A DNA stretch of 64,000 nucleotides from Nemertoderma westbladi (taxonomy: Eukaryota; Xenacoelomorpha; Nemertodermatida; Nemertodermatidae), in contig JAUCBJ010007526.1 in NCBI GenBank assembly GCA_032718475.1, positions 44,980 through 108,979 of the forward strand. Reading direction: 5' to 3'. The notes under the pieces were generated by a model. That model was not told the DNA's origin. It made no database searches and was given only the letters and a program-made list of their open reading frames with translations. Shown here in pieces: positions 1 through 10,713 of this stretch. The translations under genes and the position numbers were made by a program. Within the stretch, counting starts at the first letter, position 1. Every line of letters starts with the position of its first letter.

Positions 1-72
1 AGATGTACCGGAAAGTAGCCTACTGTACCGTTAGTACAGTACATAGTACAATAGTACGTTTCCAGTTGCAAT

Positions 73-274
73 CGCTTAATTAGACGTAGCAAACTGATAT
101 CTTATTTAGTGTCACCCAATTAAGCGTTAGATAATTTTACTTACATATCTGTACTCGCTTAATTGGGCGTTGCACATATAACCTTTTACATTGTAGCCTA
201 ATTAGGCGGTTAACAATTTTTCCATAGAGATGCATACGCTTATTTAGGCGATGTAGAATTCGCCTAATTAGGCG
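73..274. repeat. cluster of six TAATTA-centred (near-)palindromes
   Basis: Six variants of CGCCTAATTAGGCG occur at about 73-86, 117-126, 156-169, 196-209, 237-250 and 261-274. The last sits in an 18-bp perfect palindrome (TTCGCCTAATTAGGCGAA, 259-276). Spacing is about 25-44 bp. The TAATTA core is the generic homeodomain target, so a binding-site cluster is possible, but a degenerate tandem repeat explains it equally well. Confidence 0.6.
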
Positions 275-437
275 AAAGTACCTAACTGTAGTACAGTGTA
301 GTACAGTAACCTGGTAACAGGAGTAAGTATGAAGTAGTACCGGCTGAGCGGTTGCGGTAGGCCTAAACACTACGCCAACAACCCACAACAATATTAGCGT
401 TTGCGTTAATTACGGGGTACCATATCAATTTATTGCT

Positions 438-498
438 GGGAGGGAACAGGTTACGGTGGTACCATACCGGTAATTTATTCTAACCAAAACAATAATCG
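438..498 (-). repeat. copy of the ~57-bp dispersed GGTTA...TAACC repeat
   Basis: Minus-strand copy of a short repeat seen about 16 times in the window (see the entry at 62436). It keeps the CAGGTTAC and TCTAACCAAAACAATAA ends. The middle is enlarged with ACCGGTA-type sequence. Confidence 0.6.
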
Positions 499-806
499 AG
501 AGACAAGACAAAAGCATTTTACAGTTCGTTTTTATCGCAGTACCGGTTAGATAGAAGTTGGTTTACTACCGGTAATAGTGTACGGTAATTAATATTACAG
601 AGATAAACATCAATCAGAAATAACGTTAGTACAGTCTACAGTCGTTATCTCTCGCTCGATGCATTTCAGCATTGAGAATGTTGGCAACTGTAACTTAAAC
701 TTGCAAGACAGTGAAGGTCAATGGACATAAACAATAATGACAAAATAAAATATTGTTAAAAAGTAGGCCTAATTCATACATATAAATAATCGTATTCCAC
801 AAATGC

Positions 807-813
807 AAAAAAA
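807..813 (-). terminator. polymerase III T-run terminator of 7SL
   Basis: Seven consecutive T on the minus strand directly after the 3' end of the 7SL-like RNA. Confidence 0.75.
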
Positions 814-1108
814 GGATTGCGTCCCACTCTATTGCCTGGGCTACCGAACCTGCCTATTCACAAGCGCTATCCCGCTACTGCACAACGTGGGGGCTTTTGC
901 CTGCTGCGTCACCGCCCTGGGCCGGTTCACTCCTCCTTAGACAACCTGGTCAGCCCGCCCTCCGACAGGCCAACCATATTGACGCCGAGCTTAGCACGGA
1001 CGCTCGATCGACATAGCACAGAACCCGATAGGGGCCCCAAACTCAAGCGGTTCTCCAATCCCGGCCTCCAAGTCGCTCGGATTACAGGCGCTCGCCACTG
1101 CGCCCAGC
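814..1108 (-). ncRNA. RN7SL: 7SL (signal recognition particle) RNA
   Basis: Read on the minus strand, this ~295-nt segment follows metazoan 7SL RNA from end to end. The 5' Alu domain starts GCTGGGCGCAGTGGC and continues with GCGCCTGTAATCC. The S domain contains GTCAATATGG, CCAGGTTGTCTAAGGAGG and GTGAACCGGCCCAGG, then the helix-8 SRP54-binding region with GTGACGCAGCAGG. The 3' Alu strand includes GCGCTTGTGAATAG and TAGCCCAGGCAATA. It ends at a run of seven T (807-813 on the + strand), a polymerase III terminator. Length matches the usual ~300 nt. 7SL is the RNA scaffold of SRP, which pauses translation and targets ribosomes to the ER. A TATA-like stretch lies ~50 bp upstream (around 1155-1164). 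It is antisense to, and upstream of, the first visible TMC exon. Alternative: a well preserved 7SL pseudogene; nothing visible shows decay. Confidence 0.93.
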
Positions 1109-1109
1109 C

Positions 1110-2912
1110 GAAAGAGGTGGTTGATTTGATGTATAGAATCGTTTTACTTCCTGGATATATAAAATGGGACGAGCCACACAGGAAATCAAACGTTGTTTTG
1201 TTATTCATTATATGATTAATGCGAACCGGATAATCTTAGCTAGAACTCTAATAATATGATCTGATGATGAAGGATTGCCTAGGCCTAGGCCTACTGATTT
1301 ATATTTAGTATTTATAAGTAGATTTCATCGCATAGACGTAATTAAATCGCTCAACTATTTAATTAAATATCCTTAAATCTAAGCCTACAGTAATTTTTCT
1401 ATAATATTCGTGCAATAGTTAATTATTTTTTTTATGAGCCTTTCAACTAAAGATTTATCTGAAAATATGTAAAAAAGAAACACTGAAAGAAAGTAATACT
1501 TTTATTCTCAAATTGTTACTTTTTCGCTCAAATTTAGACCAAAATCGGGAGAAAAAGTTGCACTTTTTTCCCTAGAGTTAAAAAGTAACCCATAGGCTTG
1601 CATTGATTTTACTTTTTTTCCCGGCGAAAAAAGTAAAATAAAATATTTTTGGGTGGTTATACATGTGTTGATATCTTAAGTCCATGCACACACTCAAAAG
1701 TTATGGCATATTTAGTGTCTGCGCGGCGTACTCGAAAACGGAAATCAATATCCAATATTGGCTTATGTTGTTAAGCGGCTTTCTAGTTACGTAAGAAATA
1801 TTCGGGAACACTAAATTATTTAACATTGAGTAAGGTAGCATCAGGAGTTGAAGAGCACAGTATTTTGAATTGCAGTAACTATGGAAGCAATAAAATACTA
1901 CAGTTCAATTTATTTACAGTATTTCTATATTTTAAATTGAGCAACAAAAAGTACCAATTTAAGAATAAAATTACGTATTACATGGGAAAAAAAAGTAGAA
2001 CTTTTTTCAATATTCTCTCGACCCTTTATTAACCTCGCTGACGCTCGGGAAATAAAATGCCTCGAGAATAGTGAAAAAAAGTTCTACTTTTTTCCCATGT
2101 TATAAATAATTATTGTTGACTATTAGGCCTATTGGTTTCTTTTACTTTCAGCAGTTTAATTGAGAGAATAGTCTAATCACCAATTTTATAGTTTTTATTT
2201 TATGTTTTTCAGCTCTACTTTTAATTTTATTGAAATAAGTATTCTTATTCTTATTAAAATAATTTTTAATTTAAATAATTAGTATTTGATTAATTTTTTC
2301 TCTTTGATAATTTCATTTATTTTAATTTTATTATATTTATTAATATTTTTTAATATATTCCGGTGTTTAAAACTTTTTATTGTATAATAAATAAAACCGG
2401 TTTATTTACCGCTCGTCCTGAGCCTACTCCTCATACTAAACATGCGAGCGCAGCGAGTGGGATAAAGTATTTTATTCATTGTGTACTTGAAACAATATCT
2501 AATTTTATTGTTGAAATATATTGTTATTTAGTTGCCTCTGTCTACGCAGAAACATTTGCAATGGGGACTCCCTATCCTATAATTAAATAATAATAACAAT
2601 AAATATGTGATTAATGAAACCAGGCTGATTCCTCGATATGACCCTTAAAGTCTTAGGTTTTCTTTCTTTGGGGCAGCAAAGAGCAACCAGCTTATTGTTA
2701 GTCGTGAGTGCAATCTCCGCGCGGTGCATGTCATGGAGACAGATATCATAGTTATTATAATTATTTTTACTGATATTTCTTGCGCTAAATAAAATGTATC
2801 ATCGTGACTCATAATGGGGGCTGAAATCGTTTTGGAATTTCGAGATTATAAAATCAAAATACTTTACTCGATTTTAAATTTATGAGTTTTATTTTTTATT
2901 TATTTTTTTTAG
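1110..2912. other. AT-rich intron or flank, no gene seen
   Basis: AT-rich sequence with A/T runs (for example around 1500-1650) and the foldback at 1979-2103. I see no convincing exon. The short open frames lack protein-like composition. The N-terminal TMC exons expected upstream of 2913 are not recognisable here. Confidence 0.5.
1979..2103. repeat. foldback (inverted-repeat) element, copy 1
   Basis: Arms of about 40 bp, containing AAAAGTAGAACTTTTTTC on the left and its complement on the right (about 2066-2103), flank a centre with TTAACCTCGCT and GCTCGGGAAATAAAAT. The centre recurs at 28281-28410 inside a similar hairpin, so this is a small foldback/MITE-like family. No transposase is visible. 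Confidence 0.65.
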
Positions 2913-3010
2913 GTAATCGCCCTGAGATAAATGAGACGTGTATTCGCTTGAATAACGACACCTCCGTCCCAAGCATAACAACTACCCTGAGCGATACTCT
3001 GTCTGGAAGT
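2913..3010 (+). CDS. TMC: TMC channel-like gene, exon encoding first extracellular loop
   Basis: Acceptor (T)8-AG at 2911-2912 and donor GTAAGT at 3011 bound a 98-bp exon: two bases completing a split codon, then 32 codons ending in phase 0. The peptide includes INETCIRLNNDTSVPS, with two N-x-T glycosylation sequons, as expected for the loop between TM1 and TM2 of TMC proteins. On its own the match is weak. Its assignment rests on frame continuity into 4197, which starts with the TMC-type sequence GWLENTPLFYGWY. TMC proteins are multi-pass membrane proteins; TMC1/2 are pore subunits of the hair-cell mechanotransduction channel. The exon for TM1 and the cytoplasmic N-terminus must be left of the window or unrecognised. 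Confidence 0.7.
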
Positions 3011-3975
3011 GTAAGTATTGTATTGAGTTAACCTAAACTGGGGCGAGCCACGAAGTGAGCGAATCCTTAGCATAAGGGTACTATTATCGAGCTGTCTGTC
3101 GTCTAATTTCTGATCTCTAATAAATCGGTTACTCCTATGAAATTAAACCAAACTTGGTACACATCTTGTTTGGCAAAAAAAACGAAAAAAAAGACGAGTG
3201 GACGAGTCTGTGTTAACTATACTCCTAACAACAAGTACTATACCCATAAACATCATTTTATTATAAAGGTCCTCAGTCTGAGTTTAGGAAAAATATTTTG
3301 AAACAAAACAGGACGATCGCAACGAGGCTAATCAAAGACACGAGTATTATAATACTAAAAATTTCATACTTTATTCAAATAGCCCTAGTTAGTAGCGGTC
3401 AATCATTGCTGAAATTAATTAAACCAAACTTGATACGTATATAGTCTCGTGCTGCGCGATGGCCCCACGAACATGTTTACTGTGTGTAAAATTTATTTAA
3501 AGATTTCATTGAATGGTATCGTATCAATAAAGTTTAGAATTTCCTTTGTTTAATTTAAATAATTTATTTTTTTAATGATTTTTCTCTAAAGAGTTTCTAT
3601 TACTTAATTGAATAATTCTTCCCATATTTATCGAGACTGCCGTCTGTCTGTCATACATCATCATAGGTTTGCTCCTATTTAAAAATCCACCATTGTTTAA
3701 CGAAACATATGTTAGTCTTTAGCATCTATGAATGTAGCTCTTTAGTTATTAAACCAAAACTAATTATTAATTAATGATTATCTATTGTGAGGAAACCAAG
3801 ACGGTGGTAAAGCAATTTCAATTTTTAGGTTCATTGTAAAAATATAAAAAAATATATAGTTCAATTTTCTGTTGAATATAAAACACAATTGCAGATAGCG
3901 GGCGGTGGCGCATATTGACCGCAAGTGAAAAAATAATTATATTCAGCAAAAATTGACCGAAAGTAAAATAATGTT

Positions 3976-4032
3976 TCGTGTATTGTTTTGGTTAGATAAC
4001 ACCGCCACTGTAACCTGCTTCTTTCCGTTAAT
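3976..4032 (+). repeat. dispersed GGTTA...TAACC repeat
   Basis: Copy of the short dispersed repeat: TATTGTTTTGGTTAG, then GCCACTGTAACCTGCTTC. It lies in the intron between the first two TMC exons. Confidence 0.6.
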
Positions 4033-4196
4033 GTTTTTAATGAAATTAAATTAATTTTTTCAAACCACTAAACATACGTTATAGTTTTGGTGTTTACTAT
4101 CATTGACTCAAATTGAGAGTTGAAATGTGCTTTATGAATAACATGTTGTCAAAGAGTAAATATTTTGTTGTATCCGTATATGAATACAATTCGCAG

Positions 4197-4342
4197 GGTT
4201 GGTTGGAGAACACGCCGCTATTCTACGGCTGGTACCCAAACGAAATCAGATCCATGTTTGGACTTCCATACAATATACCTTTAGCCTATATAGTGATTGG
4301 AGTGGTCTTTTTATTCTCGACTCTTATTTCCATGGTTTTAAC
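4197..4342 (+). CDS. TMC: TMC channel-like gene, exon with TM2
   Basis: Acceptor TCGCAG (4191-4196) and donor GTAAGT (4343) give a 146-bp exon, 48 codons plus two bases (phase 2). The peptide starts GWLENTPLFYGWYP, the typical TMC loop-to-TM2 junction, followed by the membrane segment AYIVIGVVFLFSTLISMVLT. The incoming frame is phase 0, matching the exon at 2913-3010. The split codon AC|A joins exactly to the exon at 19953, so the intron is 15.6 kb and contains the CaaX-protein exon, a minisatellite and transposon remains. The first membrane-side residues after the join (SAEKIKSG) are polar, as expected for the cytoplasmic loop. Confidence 0.9.
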
Positions 4343-4584
4343 GTAAGTTTATGAAATACTGTATAGTAATTATCATTTTATAATATTAGACATTTTAGTT
4401 AATTTGCTTAGACTTTATCCCAAAACATTTCAAGGATTTCGAAAATTATTTGCTTCTCTCACATCGCTCGTTCATAAAAAACACTTTACTCAGGTTATAA
4501 AACTGTAAAGTGTTACTTTGCACAACACACATGTAAACCTGTGACTATGTGATACTCTTTATTTAACCTGCACCCCGTCTCAGC

Positions 4585-4716
4585 TACTACAGTTTAAAGT
4601 GAATTTGTTTCTTCCCATGGCTAAATTAATACTTTCCTTTCTGGTTTGGATACTACAGTTTAAAGTGAATTTGTTTCTTCCCATGGCTAAATTAATACTT
4701 TCCTTTCTGGTTTGGA
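4585..4716. repeat. perfect tandem duplication, 66 bp x 2
   Basis: A 66-bp unit starting TACTACAGTTTAAAGTG repeats head to tail at 4585-4650 and 4651-4716 with no visible difference, so it is a recent local duplication (or an assembly artefact). Confidence 0.85.
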
Positions 4717-5405
4717 TAAAGTGCCGTAAGTATTTAACCTCGAACTGATTTCAATTTTTATAGTAATATTGCCACGTTTAAACCGACCTTAATTTAATAG
4801 CTGACATGCAGTTATCAGAATATACTCACAATGATTGCTCGTTTGTTGTTTTGTTTATTGTTTATAGTGGTACAACACGGTGTAGTAGTTACTGTATGTA
4901 GCAGATAATACCAAATTATGACAATTAATACAGAGGGATCATTTATAACCAAAACAATAAATAACGGTTATAATTTCCGATGCTATGAAAATTTGTGATA
5001 TAAACAATACAATTTCCTGAAATAATATTCACAATTTAGTTCCTAGGTTTGGATATTATTTTGTAGTAATTGGGGCCCCAATTAATAAATGATATTATAC
5101 AATATTAGTTTGACTGCTATTCTTAACTGATTCCGTACAGAGATTACTTAGTGTCAATATAAGTCAATAATGATTATCACTTTGCCTGTATCTCCGAATC
5201 CGACCCAATAATTATTGGGAGGTGATGAAATTTATATTGAAAAACTAATAATAATTATTAACCAGTTAATCATGTGGTATAGGTGACACGATGTCAAACA
5301 TATTTATCTTTATCGTGTTATATCAATTTGCATCTTTTAATTCGATCTCAAACTACTACTGTATTGTCGATAATTTAATTAGGTAATTTTGTTTCAGAAA
5401 TATCA

Positions 5406-6452
5406 ATGCCTAGTAATTATGAGGGTTTAATTTATATTTCTTTGTTTATTATAAGTTACGCTACCCTAGTAGGTAATGTAAACTCTCTTATCGTAATTCT
5501 CTACTGCGCCTTCGCATTTCTCAACAACAACGAATTCCGCTTTAAAGAGTTCCCAATATCGCATTCTATTCCACAAGAACATTGCAATTCTCCTCCTTTA
5601 CTTGCCCTTAATTGTAATCGATTCACAACCAACGAGGAAGAATATCGAAACACAATGGACGACATTGAGCAACCGAGACAAAATAGTTTCCCTAACAATG
5701 TATCGGATGTTGGACTTCCTGACTACTCTAGTCTTCTAGAGGACCGAGTTATTTCAAGGAGTTCCTGCCCTGATGGAATCGCGTTTTCTCCGAAAGACAT
5801 GCAGGCGGAGGTTGACATCGAGAATTCTATAGAGTCTGAGAGTGCGGATAGCAACGATTCTAATTCTACTAGTCAGTCGTCAGTGTCGACGAGTGGGATA
5901 GATGCATGCGGCGAGAGTTCTAGAACAACGTCACCGGTGGAGAAGCAAGATGAAGAAGCAGCCGACATGGATAACAATGAAGATCAAGATCACAATGAAG
6001 ATCAAGATCACACTGAAGAACCAGAGAACACTCAACATTCTCATGAAGGCGGGAATATGGAGAATGAATTAACGACTAAATCTGAGGATATCAAGTATTT
6101 AGCGGAGATCTCCGCTGCTATTGAGGAAGTAACGCGGCCGTCTGAATGCACGAACGTGGATGTTGATGATGAGGGGGACGAGAAGTACAGTGATTGCGTG
6201 GTCGAACATGTGGAAGACCCGCGGGGCAATGGTAATCTGGTTAAAGACACCGCCGAATCTGAGATGCTAACGAAGATTCGTTATGAAGTGGAGTTTAGCG
6301 ATGAGGTGAAGCCGATTGCGGAGGTGAGGCCGAACTTCAGGGAGAGTAACGTGGTTACATCGGGTAGTTACGAATCGGAGTCGGTTGAGGATGTTAAACT
6401 TCAATCGGGAGTCGTCGACAGTGCCAGTCGGGTTTGTTGCGTCATCCTTTAA
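5406..6452 (+). CDS. acidic protein with C-terminal CaaX box (candidate terminal exon)
   Basis: I do not recognise the family. The frame is open from a good acceptor (TTTTGTTTCAG ending at 5397) to the stop at 6450-6452, with AATAAA at 6754-6759. From the first ATG it encodes 348 aa: a hydrophobic start (about residues 8-40), then from M84 (ATG at 5655) a long acidic, Ser/Glu/Asp-rich, low-complexity part, including NEDQDHNEDQDHTEEPEN around residues 190-208. The last residues are RVCCVIL: a CaaX box (CVIL; the final Leu favours geranylgeranylation) preceded by another Cys. The exon could be the 3' end of a spliced gene (phase 1 entry) or a single-exon gene starting at M84. Splicing from the TMC exon at 4197-4342 would give a stop after four or five codons, so it is not a TMC coding exon. 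Balanced codon use argues that it is real. Confidence 0.6.
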   Translation: MPSNYEGLIYISLFIISYATLVGNVNSLIVILYCAFAFLNNNEFRFKEFPISHSIPQEHCNSPPLLALNCNRFTTNEEEYRNTMDDIEQPRQNSFPNNVSDVGLPDYSSLLEDRVISRSSCPDGIAFSPKDMQAEVDIENSIESESADSNDSNSTSQSSVSTSGIDACGESSRTTSPVEKQDEEAADMDNNEDQDHNEDQDHTEEPENTQHSHEGGNMENELTTKSEDIKYLAEISAAIEEVTRPSECTNVDVDDEGDEKYSDCVVEHVEDPRGNGNLVKDTAESEMLTKIRYEVEFSDEVKPIAEVRPNFRESNVVTSGSYESESVEDVKLQSGVVDSASRVCCVIL

Positions 6453-6753
6453 TACCAGGCCGAACTCAAATCTATAACGTAGTAACCATAGTAACGTAGT
6501 AACCCTTATCCAATGATTTATATATTATATTATTAATTTATAATTAATTTAGGAGACCGTAGAGTAATTTAATTTTTCAGTGATGTTAATAATTAGGCTC
6601 TATATATTTTCATGCGCTCCTGTTTTAAAACAACTTTGTACAGCCTTACTATTAATAATAATATTTGTGTTATCTTTGAGTTATTTGTGGTATATTGTTT
6701 ATATTGCTAATATTAGCTATATATTGCTTATATTGTGTTAATATTTACAAGCT

Positions 6754-6759
6754 AATAAA
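6754..6759 (+). promoter_or_regulatory. poly(A) signal for the CaaX protein
   Basis: AATAAA about 300 bp after the stop codon of the acidic CaaX reading frame. Confidence 0.45.
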
Positions 6760-7216
6760 GTACTTACGGTTCAAATAATATTTAAATTTGGTAATTATTT
6801 TCTAATCAGCATTTTTTGTGATAATTAAAATTTGGAAATATGTCAATATAAAATATATATTTTTTAATCTCTTACCTAAGTCACATTACAAATTGAATTT
6901 TTTGGTTTTAATCTGCATTTCACGCAACGCAACTTTTGCGGTAATTTATTTGAGAAACTTTTTAATATCATATGTGATGCACCGCAGGCTTGTCAGCTCA
7001 GCACAGTGTCAGCGTCTCTACCATAACAGTGTCCGTCAGTACAACCACCTTCACATCCCCCACTCCCATAAACAGTTTAAAATCCAAAATGCAATATCTA
7101 CCAATCTGTAGTGCGCCCATTTAGGTATACGCTGTCAATAACATTAGTATTGATTAACATTAGTATTAATAGTTTCTTTAAATATTATATAATAGTCTTC
7201 TCAATTCATATTACAT

Positions 7217-7266
7217 TGTACTCAATAATTTTTATACTCAATAATTTTTATACTCAATAATTTTGC
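7217..7266. repeat. 16-bp tandem repeat x 3
   Basis: ACTCAATAATTTTTAT repeated three times. Confidence 0.8.
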
Positions 7267-7558
7267 TTGTACCTGTAAAACCGTACCTCCCATATTGATA
7301 CAATTTACAAACATGTATACAATACAAGTTTCACTTTGTAGTGGTCTACTGTAGGCCCTTGCGGTCTGATTATTTGTGATTGTGACTGGCTTTTAGATAA
7401 AACAGAATTAAAGGAAATAAGGTCACTTTTTAATTTTATGTAAGACAGCACAAATATGTAGGACTAACTCTAGACTAAACTTCAGAGAGTACCACCACCA
7501 ATAGCATAACTCAACAGAAAAAAGTGACAATATCAATTAATTTCAATATAATATTGCA

Positions 7559-7741
7559 GATAGGGGGGGAAACTGGGCTGATTACTCTCAAAAATAAAAC
7601 TGGAATTGTGCTCAGTTTATTGTTTTGGTTAATAACATGCCACTGTAACCTGCTCCTTTCCCTAAATTGAGAATTTAACATTGAGGCGGGATATCAATTC
7701 ACCAAGGCGGGTTTTGCGTCCAGTTTTCCCCCCTGTCTCAA
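7559..7741. mobile_element. MITE-like element with G-run terminal inverted repeats
   Basis: The left end, TAGGGGGGGAAACTGG, is complemented by CCAGTTTTCCCCCCTGTC on the right. The ~185-bp interior includes the dispersed repeat (7616-7672) and AACATTGAGGCGGGATAT. A related interior recurs at about 54806-54950 with a C-run in the same place. It has no coding capacity. Confidence 0.6.
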
Positions 7742-8067
7742 TATTACATAAAGTAGTTCAACAACCCATTTAATCGCTGCACAAAAGAATTATGTTTGTC
7801 AGGACATACATGACAAGACATTTGTTATGTTTTGTAGTCAAAAATAATACGTATAATTTACTTTCTTTCACTGAAACATCAGGCATGTTCATCTAACTAC
7901 ACGTAACTATACGGCTTCAAAGACAAAGAGTCACTAATTAATTACTCATTTGTTAGGAACACTCTCAGTTCCCCATCAATTTATTCGTCCATCGCGCACC
8001 CCTTGGGCGCTTTTTTGAGAAGCATTCTATATCTCAGTTGTTACGTTACGTATATGTAGGTCACCAA

Positions 8068-8212
8068 TCAACCATTCGTCATTTGAACCTCCTTATCTGA
8101 AACCACATCGATTCCTATGGTAACAACCTGTTCAGTAGAGGCCATTGCTGAATTCTTCTCCACACCAAACTCCATGGTTATGGGACTGGAGCCGAGTTTA
8201 AATCCCAAATAC
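8068..8212 (-). other. exon-like open segment on the minus strand
   Basis: On the minus strand an acceptor-like TATTTTAG is followed by 47 open codons and a stop. The peptide is protein-like (for example TMEFGVEKNSAMASTEQVV) and not low complexity. TTTATT on the + strand near 7979 could be its AATAAA. I recognise no family and see no upstream exon. It may be a terminal exon of an antisense gene, a pseudo-exon or a transposon relic. Confidence 0.25.
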
Positions 8213-9095
8213 CTAAAATAATAAGATTAAACCAAATTATTATTTGTAATTTAACTTTTTTAACTCTTTAAATTTCCATGAAATACCGGTATATCCGTAG
8301 CTAAAGAAATACTATAGTAGGCCTACACACATATACATACACCCAAACCCCATCCCATCACTGTCAATAAATTGTATATTAAAAAAGCTTGAATATTTTA
8401 ATATTTTATGGAAGGTTAATATATTCAACAGTTTTCGTTTGTAAATTCGAATGGAAATGATGTATTTTTGTAGTTAAATTCATCAGTCAGCATTGTCATT
8501 TTTTACGAGCCAATTTTGTATATTGCCTCTTAAATAATTTTTTTGAATCTCGACGTATTTTGTTTGTGGTAAATTTTGAGTGGATACATTTACCTGTTTG
8601 GAGCCGCTAATAGATATTAGCCTCTATAAGCACCAGTCAACTAGGGACTAAACTACGTTCCTAATTGGCACTAGTACTTAGACAGGTATACCTAACTACT
8701 GTACTGTACTTACATCAGTAGGCCTACTTTACTAATAATTGTCAATGGAAAAGCTACGCCGACAATAATTGTTAATGGTAATATAATGTTAATTAAGTGA
8801 GGAAAATGAACATGTTACTGTAAAGATACATTCTAACCAAAACAACAAACGATAGAAGCTTAGGTTACAATGTTTATTGTTAATTAAAGACGGTTTTGTC
8901 TGTTGTCGCCGTTTACACCTTGTCTGTATTGTATTTTAATAAGCATCTGAAAAAACCTTTAGATACGCTTCGAAACATTATACAGTGGGACTAATTAGAC
9001 CAATATGATAAAATGGCGCAAAATGGCCGCCAGCGCAATTACCAACTACAGTATGTGTTTTAGTTTCAAAAAATGATCTTAATTTATTGCATTAA

Positions 9096-9152
9096 AGGAA
9101 AGGTAAAGGGGCAGGATACAGTGGCGGCGTTTTCTAACCAAAAACTAAAATT
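9096..9152 (-). repeat. dispersed GGTTA...TAACC repeat
   Basis: GGGGCAGGATACAGTGG followed by TTTTCTAACCAAAAACTAAA: a diverged minus-strand copy. Another partial copy lies at about 8812-8853 (ATTCTAACCAAAACAAC) and a short one at about 4949-4963. Confidence 0.5.
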
Positions 9153-10264
9153 TATTACACCAAAATTTATTTTACATGGGGTCAATTTGCTCTCGAGATC
9201 ACTTTATTCACTTGGGGTCAACCTGCGCAACTATAATAACAATTTCCATGCCAAACAGAAGGTATTTTACTCGCTAACGACCACCCAACTCAGGTGTTGT
9301 TATTTAATTAGATAAGGACAGCTGTTCTAAAAATATTATTATTCAGAGATACAGGCCGCTTATACTCCAGTTATTGATTGCGAATAGTTTATGAGTCACT
9401 CCCTCGATGACGTTGTTGCACGGCACATCATGAATATAAACCTTCCCTGTACCACCAATACTACACAGAGTAAAGAGGTTTTACTGTATAAACCTATGTA
9501 CCCCACATCTGCAGTGATCCCAGGCGCTCTCAGCCAGTGGCTTTGGGTCGGCTAACCCAAGGAACGTTTTGCAGCTAATAAATGCGGACCAATAAAGCCT
9601 TTGTATGGACTGCTTCATTGTGCTACCGTATGGCCTATTTAAATAATAATGGTTCTTCTACACAACATGCAGCAACAAATGGGTATGTAATGTAAATTAC
9701 ATCGGATATTATTTATAGAGTAGAATTGTATTATTATCTCGGAATGAAACCTTTAGCTTTAAGGTGACTACGGGGCGCACTATACCTACCTACCTACCAA
9801 CTGAATCTATAGTTAAGACATGATTATATTTTAGATACGACCATGTGCTGCTATAAACTAAATGAAGTACGTACGACTGTCAACTATACTGTAAATATCT
9901 ACAGTACGAATCGTACTATAAACTATACTATACGCAGGTGTAAAATTATCAGTTATACATACACGACTGTATATCAGTATATCTGACTCGCCCCCTTTCG
10001 CTAACATCATCAGCAAATCCCCAACTAATAGCGCCGCATCCATTGATGATCTATCCCTTTTAAGACGTTGTTTGTAAAACTATAAAAGTTTGGGCAAGCA
10101 AATAAACAAAAATTCATACACGCAATCAGAAGTAATAGAACATTTGTGTACCGGTACAGTCTGCTTGGGGGTGTTAGCTAGTGTTTCAACGGGACGCAGC
10201 AAACTTCGCCCGCGACCAATCTTCGCCGGAGCAATCTTCGCCCACAAAATTAGTATTAACAACC

Positions 10265-10334
10265 TCGTTTATTGTTTTGGTTAGAAAAAATCGTCTCTGT
10301 AACCTATCGTGTCTGTAACCTGCTCCTTTCCCCC
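10265..10334 (+). repeat. dispersed GGTTA...TAACC repeat with internal duplication
   Basis: TTTATTGTTTTGGTTAGAAA, then CTGTAACC twice in close succession, then TGCTCCTTTCCCCC. The extra TCTGTAACCTATCGTG looks like a small internal duplication. Confidence 0.65.
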
Positions 10335-10713
10335 ATTCTGTCGAATGTTGGACGCGGGCTAAGATTGCACCCAACCGTTTAAACATGTTTATTTTCTGAG
10401 GTAGTCACAAAAAGTGTGTAAATTTCAAGTTTTAGTTTTATTGTCTAGTAATTACTGGTCTGGAGCTGCAAAGTCTTCTGTATTACATCGCTATTTAGGC
10501 CTAAATTAAAGTTGTAACGTAAGATGTTGTCCACCCAAGGTATTACGTGATAATAACACTACTATTGCAAACAAACGCGTAAGAAATGTTCAAATTTACT
10601 TAACATGGTAACAGTAGTGGTAGATTAAATAACGTGGAGAATTAATCAAAACATTGAAGTATATAAGAGATATAAACTGATAGGGGGTAGGTCCTATAAA
10701 CATTAAAAAATGG

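Noticed and set aside
817-1215. 132-codon plus-strand frame and its 93-codon antisense
   Set aside because: The segment is a 7SL RNA gene; open frames are incidental to its GC-rich structure.
5398-5420. The CaaX exon as an alternative TMC exon
   Set aside because: The TMC phase gives a stop after about five codons, so it cannot extend the TMC protein.
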